DNA of 64,000 bases. Origin: Phoronis australis (lineage: Eukaryota > Phoronida > Phoronidae). The stretch lies in contig NMRA01000035.1 of the NCBI GenBank assembly GCA_002633005.1, positions 715,498 to 779,497 on the forward strand. The letters run 5' to 3'. The number at the start of each line of letters is the position of its first letter. The stretch's first letter is position 1. Shown piece after piece: positions 45,514 to 56,579 of this stretch. The position numbers and the translations under genes were made by a program. The notes under the pieces are model-generated. The model worked only from the letters and a program-made list of their open reading frames with translations, was not told where the DNA came from and ran no database searches.

Positions 45514-46257
45514 ACTACCAAATTTCGGCGAATGCACAATTCATGGCTCTGAGCGTTCCCCGTGAATCTTAGTAAAAGGTTCAGATTCTCGAAAATTTGA
45601 GAGACAGTTATGTGTGAATCTTACTCAGAAACCCGTTTGAAAATGCAAAAACGGTCATCATATAAAGAGGCTCAACAGTTTTTACAAAAATATAATTTTT
45701 TTCTATAACTTTCATTTAAACCGTTTTAAAATTACTTTACTCACTGGAAAAATTTCATTGAACCCGTTATGCTCCACCTTATAAAATACTGGCCCGGATA
45801 ATTTCAAATAAACCATTTGAACACATGTCACCAAGACGTATGAAAGTACATTTTTTCAAGATCTAAGGCGGTGACCCTAGAGTTGATCTCGTGGAATGGC
45901 AGTTAATGATGCTAAGAACTGAAATCAACAGTTAAAGCATAGGGTAAATTTATCACCGACATCAGTGAGTCCTCGTGAAATACTTTTTTCAAAAGTCTCA
46001 CGTCTGAAATACTTCACGATTTGAATGAACTTCTTAGCCCACTATTTTCTTTCCTTGCCCAACGTTTCCCCTTAGCTGCTACTGCCCCACCCTCATCCCT
46101 CACCACGTGACCCGCCTTATACTGCTATACTCGTGCTATGTACATGTAGATAACCGCGGCATCTAGAAGCGATCTGACACGTGATCGAAGCTCAACGTGA
46201 ATTTGTACGTTAGGCTACCTATGAATGGGCTCAATTAATTACTACCCCCTAAGGCCC

Positions 46258-48382
46258 TCTGTGATGGTTTAGCTCCACGGGGAACTCCATCAAAAAGAAT
46301 CTGTTCATGTGGTACGCATGGTGGGAACCTAAGTCCATATTTGGTGTGCACGGGGACTACGCACCAGGTGGTGGGAGTGGCCTAATTGTGTTTGTCAGCA
46401 CTGCCTCTTGATTGCATCTAATAGAACAACGGGGATGGGGTACGCTAAGCCCCTGGTTACGTGACTTTTGCATTTCCCGCCAATGAGATTCAACTGAATA
46501 TTGCTATTCGAACAAGAGGGACGTGCGATTACTACTGACATGCGAAACATCATTACTACTACAACGAGATCTATGGATATATTGTGTGGAGGGTCTGAAC
46601 AACGTGGATCCATCACCCAGTAAGTACTCAGCTGTTATAACATGTGTTAAGTCGACCTTAATTTTTTTTGAAAACGGTTATCAGGGAAACACTAAAAAAG
46701 CTGGCCTCAAGCTGGTCAGGTAGTAGCTTCTTCAAAAGGGGGATGTTTGAAGTCTGATCGTCAATTTATATGACCAAAAAAGTAAGTCACTAAAAAGTTG
46801 TGCAAGGATGGTAAAAGTTGAGCAAATTAAGAGTTCAATCAAGTGAGAGTTTTGAAATGACATGTGGTCGCATGCGGACTCTTTATGTGTTTGTGATAAT
46901 TTTACTTTTCTCTTTTATTTATTGCGGTTCTTCTTACCATTATTAAGTTTTGTTGTCAACTCATTCGGCAACAATTCAAGATCGGATTGGTATGTTAATG
47001 TTTTCAAGCCCCGAACGCTTCGCAATTCAACATTGACAGCTAAACGTTTGCAACGTTCTTAGTTGTCTCTGTGTAGTTGAAACGGTAGATCTATTGCAAA
47101 ATATTTGTTCGAGTTCCTGCAAAATGCCAGTAGGTTACATTTTTGATACTTTGAATGATTTCAAATTTTTCAGTAAGTATCTTGGATTAACCAACTGCCG
47201 TCAAAAAACGTGCAAATATCCTCAAGAACTTTTAAGCATAATGTTATGGTTGATTAACCTCAAACGATTATGTTGCCTTTATGAAGGAGCTTTTGGGAAA
47301 TTGGCGTATTTTACTTATCTGAAATGTAGTTTCAATACCTTTAATCGGCTTTTGTAAAAAAGATCAAGACACACTTCAATTGGGTCTGACCAGATAGCCC
47401 AACATATAGGGTTTCAATACAAGCAAACCGTTAACCAACGTAAAGGTTTTCACGTGTTTGTTTTTTGGCGCCATAATCGAAAACATCGTCGGAATTTATT
47501 GAAAACCCGATTGTTATCGATCATGAGAGATACATCATTCGATCCAGAGGTTTAAATAGTCCTTTAAGACTATTTAAGTGTAAGCGAGACATGACGACTA
47601 GTGACGAACTCCCGTTCGTGCTAAAATAAGAATTAAGTGCTCCCACATCCAAAATATACGAAAGATTAAGCAAAAATGTAAAAAATGACGTCTAGTTCAA
47701 ACTTTTTGTAGAAGAAACGATAAAAACAAGAATTGATTCAACGAAGTAAAGTCACTGATTACAGATTGTCATTATATTTCCAATACGGCAACTAAAAAGG
47801 CCTCACAGGACAAAGAACGGACAAAGTGTTTAAATACATGATGTCATGACGTGCATAACTGCATCTTAGTTATACTCTATTAATAATTGTCTGCCATTCG
47901 TGTATGAATTTGGGATGCTATCCAACGGTAAAATCTCTATGATCATCATGGCGTGGACATCATTGAAACCAAGTATTATTTTCTTAGTTTCACTTTAATT
48001 TTCGCTCTATAACAAATTTCATGATGTTCGCAAAGCGCACAGTAATTCGCCCAGTTAAGAGCACAAATTGCTCATCAAACAGTAGCGCACTCAAACGTTT
48101 GTAATCACTGAGCCTCCTCGAATCTCTCTGAATCTTGCATTACCCCCAACGACATCCCCGCGGGCCCGCCGCTAAGTTGAAGCGCACTCAATTTCATGAG
48201 CCGGTCGGCCCGAAGATTTTGATTACATAGACTGCTGGGCGCAGAGATCACAACACTTAAATTCATTACTTATTTGCTACTCACTGTACTAGAAGTCTTT
48301 CCAGAAGCCAGGCTATCGTTTTATTTGTGCCTATATATTATACTTCGTACAAAAGTTTAGTTCGGCAACGCAAGGACCTCAC
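46258..48382. repeat. 2.1-kb allelic-looking duplicate, copy 1
   Basis: Ends GGACCTCAC before the N at 48383, and the duplicate starts at the next base. Short frames in it (for example 47094-47357) are broken by indels in the other copy, so they are not genes. Confidence 0.92.
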
Positions 48383-48383
48383 N

Positions 48384-50500
48384 TCTGTGATGGTTTAGCT
48401 CCACGGGGAACTCCATCAAAAAGAATCTGTTCATGTGGTACGCATGGTGGGAACCTAAGTCCATATTTGGTGTGCATGGGGACTACGCACCAGGTGGTGG
48501 GAGTGGCCTAATTGTGTTTGTCAGCACTGCCTCTTGATTGCATCTAATAGAACAATGGGGATGGGGTACGCTAAGCCCCTGGTCACGTGACTTTTGCATT
48601 TCCCGCCAATGAGATTCAACTGAATATTGCTATTCGAACAAGAGGGACGTGCGATTACTACTGTTACATGCGAAACATTATTACTACTACAACGAGATCT
48701 ATGGATATATTGTGTGGAGGTTCTGAACAACATCTTATGTGGATCCATCACCCAGTAAGTACTCAGCTTTTATAACATGTGTTAAGTCGACCTTAATTTT
48801 TTTTTTGAAAACGGTTATTAGGGAAACACTAAAAAAGCTGGCCTCAAGCTGGTCAGGTAGCAGCTTCTTCAAAAGGGGGATGTTTGAAGTCTGATCGTCA
48901 ATTTATATGACCAAAAAAGTAAGTCACTAAAAAAGTTGTGCAAGGATGGTAAAAGTTGAGCAAATTAAGAGTTCAATCAAGTGAGAGTTATGAAATGACA
49001 TGTGGTCGCATGCGGACTCTTTATGTGTTTGTGATAATTTTAATTTTCTCTTTTATTTATTGCGGTTCTTCTTACCATTATTAAGTTTTGTTGTCAACTC
49101 ATTCGGCAACAATTCAAGATCGGATTGGTCTGTTAATGTTTTCAAGCCCCGAACGCTTCGCAATTCAACATTGACAGCTAAACGTTTGCAACGTTCTTAG
49201 TTGTCGATGTGTAGTTGAAACGGTAGTTCTATTGCAAAATATTTGCTCGAGTTCCTGCAAAATGTCAGTAGGTTACATTTTTGATACTGTGAATGATTTC
49301 AAATTTTTCAGTAAGTATCTTGGATAAACCAACTGCCGTCAAAAAACGTGCAAATATCCTCAAGAACTTTTAAGCATCAATGTTATGGTTGATTATGTTG
49401 CCTTTATGAAGGAGCTTTTGGGAAATTGGCGTATTTTACTTATCTGAAATGTAGTTTCAATACCTTTAATCGGTTTTTGTAAAAAAGATCAAGACACACT
49501 TCAATTGGGTCTGACCAGATAGCCCAACATATAGGGTTTCAATACAAGCAAACCGTTAACCAACGTAAAAGTTTTCACGTGTTTGTTTTTTGCCGCCATA
49601 ATCGAAACCATCGTCGGAAAATATTGAAAATCGGATTGTTATCGATCATGAGAAATGCATCATTCCAGAGGTTTATGACTAAAGTGTAAACGAGGCATGA
49701 CAACTGACGAACCCCCGTTCGTGCTAAAATAAGAATTAAGTGCTCTCACATCCAAAATATATGAAAGATTAAGCAAAAATTTAAAAAATGACGTCTAGCT
49801 CAAACTTTTTGTAGAAGAAACGATAAAAACAAGAATTGATTCAACGAAGTAAAGTCACTGATTACAGATTGTCATTATATTTCCAATACGGCAAAAAAGG
49901 CCTCGCAGGACAAAGAACGGACAAAGTGTTTAAATACATGATCATGTCACGACTGCATAACTGCATCTTAGTTATAGTCCATTAATCATTGTCTGCCATT
50001 CGTATATGAATTTGGGATGCTATCCAACGGTAAAATCTCTATGATCATCATGGCGTGGACATCATTGAAACCAAGTATTATTTTCTTAGTTTCTTCTGCC
50101 TAATTCGCTCTATGACACATTTCATGATGTTCGCAAAGCGCATAGTAATTCGCCCAGTTAAGCTAGAGCACAAATTGCTCATCAAACAGTAGCACACTCA
50201 AACGTTTAGTAATCACTGAGCCTCCTCGAATCTCTCTGAATCTTGCATTACCCCCAACGACATCCCCGGGCCCGCCGCTATGTTGAAGCGCACTGAACTG
50301 AAAATTTCATGACTGAGCCGGTCGGACCGAAAAATACGATTTTGATTACATACACTGCTGGGCGCAGAGATCACCACACTTAAATTCATTACTTATTTGC
50401 TACTTACTGTACTAGAAGTCTTTCCAGAAGCCAGGCTATCGTTTTATTTGTGCCTGTATATTATACTTCGTACAAAAGTTCGGCAACGCAAGGACCTCAC
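48384..50500. repeat. 2.1-kb allelic-looking duplicate, copy 2
   Basis: Starts TCTGTGATGG and ends GGACCTCAC, matching 46258-48382 with substitutions and small indels throughout. Confidence 0.92.
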
Positions 50501-50874
50501 TCTCGGTGGTTCCCTGCATATCCGCTAGGAGGAATAGTAATTTTTATATCATTTTTACTCCGGCGGTTCTGATTGGCTGGTATATTTGTCAACAGGTAGC
50601 GCTTTATGCGTAAACAAACCGGCATGACCGACTCGGGAAGTGGGATCAGGAATCACATAGTTTGTGGTTTGTTGTACAAACAATTCGGTGCTTAATAGGC
50701 ATATGTTGGAGAAATGTGAATTGAAAAGTTGTGGTTGAGCCTTTTCTGTGTGCATTTTTCGTAGCCTGACGGTATTACAGCTAGAGTGCCTTTTTCGGCT
50801 TTCGCGATGTCAAGCTCATAAATAGCCTTGGTACAGTCTTCATACAGCTAGCTGGCTGGCTAGCTCACAAACTG
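50501..50874. other. Unique intergenic stretch
   Basis: No feature recognised; a 66-codon minus frame at 50555-50755 has no known motif. Confidence 0.4.
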
Positions 50875-51288
50875 CCCAGGGCCCGGTCTCCAATCTTTTT
50901 ACTAGAAATGGAACTCGATATTATGTTTGGCATTTTCTACTCTATTTTTGGGCGAAATCAAGATAAGTGTCTATTATTCTATGCTCGAGTACACAATAAC
51001 TTACGTAGATAATTTATTGCCCTTTGTTCACAGTTTGTAAACCCAATATTAAAGCAATAAGTTCGAGTTTGAACTCGAAATTTTGAGTTTTTACTCGAGT
51101 TTGTTGCACAGATATAAGGGTCTTCAAGGGCAAACTTGAACTAGAAACTCCTATGCATAAACTATAATGTATTCGAGCACAGTCTGATAACCAATTATCT
51201 TAAGTTTGCACAAAAGGAGCAGAGAAATTGCCAAAAATACTGAGTTTCGAGTTCGTTTCGAGTGCAAAGATTAGAGACCGGGCCCAGG
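50875..51288. mobile_element. MITE-like element, about 414 bp
   Basis: Ends GGGCCCGGTCTCCAATCTTT and AAAGATTAGAGACCGGGCCC are inverted repeats with one mismatch. The interior is full of short GAGTT/AACTC inverted phrases around 51061-51105, with no coding capacity. Confidence 0.85.
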
Positions 51289-53230
51289 TCACAGAGAACT
51301 GTCGCGGTCTTTCTGACGTTACTGATACTCAGTGTAGAGAGAAAACTTGGTTTGAAAAGATTTTGGCGAGGCTAAAAATCGCTCACAGTCGCCATTTCCT
51401 TTCGGATTTCACCTGAATTTAGCTGTCTGTAGGGTAAATTAGTATAAGTACTGGCACTGTTCAAAAATTCATTAACTGATTTCAAGAGATTACCTGATGA
51501 AGTTTTTGGTGGTAACTTCAGTAGGTAAAATTTTGGTTAACTATTGAATACAAATTACAATGTTTGACGAGATACTAAATTTTGAACTGCTGTTCTAAAA
51601 CATAATTATCGTCGTAGACTGCTATGTATTTTCAGAGTTTTGGTGAATTTTCATGAAATTTGACAGATAGGTGACAATTGTAACTGAAGATGAACATGTT
51701 GCAGTAAAATAGTTTATTATGATAAATGTAAAACTTCTAAATTTTAAACTTAAATTCATGTCTAGAAAGACTTTAATAAACTTATAGTGATGCAGAACAA
51801 TACTAAGGTACAGCGACCCCTGGCGAGGACTAGCATGATTTATAATTTTGAATGCAGATGCTTGTATGCATCCCACTCATGGTAAATCAGGATGTGCCGG
51901 TCTCGTTATAAGTTCTTAATGGCTGTCACAGAGGCATAAGTTCTTATTTGCAAGTCCATCAAGAACGATTTCCTTCATGCTCATGGTTTGCGAATAACTT
52001 GTACTCAAATAGTAGAAAGTACTTAATCTATTTTGTATTTTGATAGTGACCTGTCACATTTTAGATATGCGCAGCCTCTAATGTTGTAGCTTTACTTTCT
52101 TTAGATGAACATGTCTCTTCAATTTTATTGTAAATAGTCTAATATTTACGATGGACACTTGAATATAGTTTTTTTACCGTGTCCTTGTTATGTAGCATTC
52201 CCGTGGACCAAGAAATTTCCAACATCACTGTCTGATCTAGAATCAATTTGCCAAACAAGCCTATTATGTTGCCACACAATGCTGTGGTAGTAAGGGGTCA
52301 GAGGTTACAGTCACACAAAGTAATCAACTGGTGAATTGCTGAGGTCTGGGTTTATCATTGAAACAAAAAGATGATTATAAATATTAAGCTATCAAAACAT
52401 TCAGTTTAAAGTGATATTGAAAACATAATGAGAACTCAGTGGGGGTAAGAATGTTATTTCAGTCATGTAACTGGAAACTTTAGGGGTGTGTGCATTTTAT
52501 TAAGCAACAGTTTTGAATATGAAGTTAAATGTATTCATAAGGACTTGGTTGGCAATTTTTGGCAGAGGAAGTCCGTGTTGAAAAGTATGAAATATTTCTT
52601 GTGCATTTATATAGGCCAAATGTCGATGCTGATTTTTTCAAAATATTAAAGATAAAATGACCCCATCCAGCATTCACAAAACCCTTTGACCTATGTTCAT
52701 AAAATTTTGCACGTGTTCCATTCCGTCATGAATGGGACAGTAAGAGCGAACTTTCAGGCGGATCTGACGTTCAGTGCGCCCTCTAGTGGCAATTTTTTTT
52801 TACGTTTAACTCCATCTATCAACCAAACCATTCTAAGGATGATTGTAAAAATTGGCACATGTGTTCTCAGTGTGATGAGGAAGGTTGACGATGACGACTT
52901 TGACTACTGGCAGTTTTGCTTTTTTTCCATAGCTGTATCTCCTAAATCCACAGCAGGGTCTTTATTAAATTTAGCATTAAGTGTATTTATATGAAGTCGA
53001 CAACAGATGACAAAGACTGTCAGTTGCATACGAAAACTGCTGTGGCCCCTTGTGGCAATTTCATTTTTTTCCATTTTCCTTTGTTTCTCTGAAATTCTTT
53101 GGCATAGTTTTATGAAATTTAGGTAAATGGCTTTTTATTAAAGAAACAATGGCATGTTCCTGTTTTCAGATGGATTCGATGTACTTTGCGCCACCTAGTG
53201 GCCATTTTTATCATACAAAAAACACCCCTT
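51289..53230. repeat. Region of diverged repeat modules with CTCF-like cores
   Basis: Phrases of the form TTCATGAAATTTG or TTTTATGAAATTT, each followed by a (G)CGCC..CTAGTGGC-type box, recur at about 51650, 52695-52790, 53045-53056, 53108 and 53188-53203. Related modules are at 25850-25936, 27930-28028 and 28075-28160. The box on the minus strand (GCCACTAGAGGGCGC at 52776-52790) fits the CTCF core. Confidence 0.5.
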
Positions 53231-54907
53231 AATGCACACTGTTTGCTGTGCATTTGTGGGCACATTTCATCACTCTGCGGTGCTCTTGTTGTTATGTTGT
53301 TCAAAATTATAATCTAGATTGCTTAAATTACAACAAAACAAACCTAATTCGAAAAGGGAATCTGAAAAGCTCTTTTAATCTTCTGGATCCATTGAGAATA
53401 GCAAAGTCCAAAAAACATGCTTTACATCGTTTAAAAAGACTCCTTGCAAAATGTCTAGATTAGATTATTTTCTAGTCAGCAATGAGTTTTTTAACATGGT
53501 GGAAAACGTAACTCTTAGTCCAGGTTACAGAACACAACACTCAAGTATTTGTCTTTCGTTTAACTGTCAGTAGCAATTTTCAAAAAGGGTGCAGTTTCTG
53601 ACGATTTAATAATTCTCTGCTAGAAGATAATCATTATGTAACCTAAGTTAGAAATGTCACTATCGAAGAGTATTCTGCTCTACCATACAATAAGGAACAC
53701 TTTAATGAAGAATTATTGAAGGATATTTACCTGATTGTTGATGATCATTTTTTTTTATTTTTTGATGTACCTTTGAACAACATCAGGACAATTACTATAA
53801 CATTTTCTGTTGCAATGTAAAAATAAAAACAGCTTCAGGAGGAAGTCAAAAAATAGAAGTTTTTCAAATATTGTTTCAAAAAAATAAAAGCATCAGTTTA
53901 AGAAAGTTCATGCAGGAATGCAATGTTCATTTGGAAAAAAGTGAGAAAATTATGTAAAAGGCTAAAGTTTGAAGAAGGTGATAAGGCAACAATTAAAGTA
54001 CTTTTGTGGCTTAGAAAACTAAAACTTGGTTAAGATAACAATAACTAAGGTGATAAAGCCCTCTGGTAAACCTTTGACAAAACAAAAAGAGAGTTTAAGT
54101 GAATGAAAAAAATCTTTTTACAAAAAATATATGCTTCTAGAGACAGTTCATGTGGAATTCAGAATATCAGTGACACAGTGGAAACTCAAAATATCCGAAA
54201 AAATTAGCGATATTGATCGAGCAAGTTTAGATACTGGTATTAATCTGCAAGAAAAAAACTCCGAGAACATGAAAAATAACTTAAGTTCATGGGTTGATGG
54301 TTTTGCAATGTCATTGTTTATGTTGTGCTTAACAACTGAAATGTGTACTGTAATGCCAGATACAAAATTTATGACTTGAGTGCCAACAAAAGATTGCACG
54401 AACACTTTAATTAACAATTGTTACCTAATCTTGAAAACGCCTTTCATCTGGAGTTGAAACTGAATGGGGCAGAGCTTTTGACTATTCTAAGAAACTATTT
54501 GTGTTAAAAAACAATGGAAAGCAAGCACATTGTACACATGTATAAATTCGAGCTGGCCCACTTGACAGAATTTCATTTGAACAATCCGGGAAAGAACCCG
54601 TTAGGTGTGTGAACCATTTTGCTCCGTGTGATCAATGCCAAGCAAACTCATGATATATAACTTGCTTTTGTAAAATGTAACAATGGTACATTTCTCTCAT
54701 GTGCTTTCCAGGTAAACTGTAACAATTACATAAAATGCTACAATTTAGGAGAGGCCTAGCAAGGTACATGATGTAACAATGGTGTAAAATGGAAGCTGTT
54801 GGCTGAGAGCATTGGGCTTTTTGAAAATTATCTTGACCAAAAATTTGCTTAATAACTGATGCTTGCTGATTGGGGGCATGGTTTTTATGTATACATTTCT
54901 ATTTCAG
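53231..54907. other. Intergenic or intron, nothing recognised
   Basis: AT-rich; overlapping frames at 54131-54417 on both strands show no domain. Confidence 0.4.
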
Positions 54908-55107
54908 GTATGGAGAGAAGTTCCTAGGATGGGATGCAATATTGTCATCAACCATCAGCCAATTTACTGCATCCATTGATGAATGTCGTTGCATCTCCGC
55001 TTGCCGTCATCAACTAGTCGCATGTAAAGTACATCAAAGGAATGGCACCTGCCTGCCATCAACAGTGCATAGTACGTATGAGCTGAAGTTGGGTTATTTA
55101 ACGTCAA
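54908..55107 (+). CDS. Possible exon with PAN/apple-like cysteine pattern
   Basis: A TATTTCAG acceptor and GTGAGT donor bound a 200-nt open segment (phase 2 in, phase 1 out). It reads YGEKFLGWDAILSSTISQFT, then ECRCISACRHQLVACKVHQR and NGTCLPSTVHSTYELKLGY. The C-x3-C-x6-C-x8-C spacing with a final T-C-x-P resembles PAN/apple modules of secreted or cell-surface animal proteins. Flanking exons were not found, so this is a candidate only; it might also be a fragment of a broken gene. Confidence 0.4.
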
Positions 55108-55296
55108 GTGAGTGCCAGTTTGCCAAAAATTTAGTTTTCAAAGCATACGCATTTTGTTCACCTTTCAGTAACTCGTAATTTCGTGTAAATCCATTTCGCA
55201 GTTCACGACAAACACCCGAAGTACTTTGGCTGATGGGTGAGGAATTCAAGGTCATAACCGCTAATTTTGTCATCATGTCGGGGAATTCCAGGTNAG

Positions 55297-55760
55297 GAGA
55301 AACGCAGGTCATTTATTATGACTGATAAAGGTACAGAAATATGAGTGTTTTATCTTTTGCGTGAGGCTGGAGTTAAATGGGATGTTGAGCAGTAAAGTGT
55401 GAACTATGAGGAGAGTGTCTCTTGGGTGTCTCTGGTTTAGTAAAAACTACAGAAACAACAGGACAAAGTCCTGCCATGAAAAAGGTAAAACTTTCCTGTC
55501 GAATTTTTGACGACAGCTTGTCAATCAAGTAAAACGGGTAAAGTCTTTATGTTGAGTTTTCTTAACAGCGAATATTACTCGAGTAGAGATTATTGTCATT
55601 GCTACCAAACTGAAGAAACGGTGGGGCATTAAATTCAGACAGACTCGCTGGGTGGGTTGATGACAATTCTTTCGTTGGTTAATGAATTTGTAACATGTGA
55701 CGATTTAATGGTGAAGTGGTATGAAAGTGGCGAATCTGTGAAATGCTATAACTAAGTGAA
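55297..55760. repeat. Allelic-looking duplicate, copy 1
   Basis: Begins three bases after the N at 55294 (GGAGAAACGCAGGTCATTTA) and matches 56134-56575 with moderate divergence and a few indels. Confidence 0.7.
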
Positions 55761-56133
55761 ACTGTTGAGTAACGAGGAGTGGCAGGAAACATGATTACTG
55801 AGAATTAAGGTTAACCCTAAGACACGTGATAATCATCAGCCAATAGGAGCCAGGAGCTGACCATACTTGAGGCACATGACAGAAACAAACCAATAGTGAG
55901 GCTGCTAGTGAAATGTCCTAGTGCATCGTGTACAAAATGACCGCATGCGAATCTACTCAAAGGATTAGTGGACCAGTCGGAACAAAGGAAAAAGGGGGTA
56001 TAAGTAAGACGAGTCTATATTGTCACATAAATATATTAAACGAGTGAAAAACCATTTATGTTCGAAGTATGTCCCAAAAATGATAGATGCGTTGCAAGCT
56101 CCGTTTCCAGAGATAAAAAGGAGAGGTATATAG

Positions 56134-56575
56134 GAGAAACGCAGGTCACTTATTATGACTGGTAAAGGTACAGAAATATGAGCGGTATATTTTTTGCATG
56201 AGGCTTAAGGTAAAAGGGATGTTGAGCAGTAAAGTGTGAACTATGAGGAGAATGTCACTTGCGTGTCCCTGGTTTAGTAAAAACTACAGATTTTTTTACG
56301 ACAGCTTGTCAATCAAGTAAAACGGGTAAAGTCTTCCTCCATGTTGAGTTGTCTTAACAAAAAATATTATTTGAGTATAGATTATCGTCATTACTAGTAA
56401 ACTGAAGAAACAGCGGGGCATGAAATTCAAATATGCTCGCTGGGTATAATCATGCCTGGTGGGCTGATGACAATTCTTCCATTGGTTAATGAATTTGTAA
56501 CATGTGACGATTTAATGGTAAAATGGTATGAAAGTGACGAATCTGTGAAATGCTATAACTAAGTGAAACAGTTGA
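56134..56575. repeat. Allelic-looking duplicate, copy 2
   Basis: Counterpart of 55297-55760; between the copies is about 370 bp of unshared DNA. Confidence 0.7.
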
Positions 56576-56579
56576 GTGA

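Larger units (their letters stand above)
44331..46257. other. Intergenic, repeats only
   Basis: Holds the shared module at 45005-45100 and the dispersed repeat at 45425-45513. The rest is unassigned. Confidence 0.4.

Noticed and set aside
47094-47357. 87-codon frame in the 2.1-kb duplicate
   Set aside because: The other copy (about 49240-49480) has indels that break the frame, so it is not under coding constraint.
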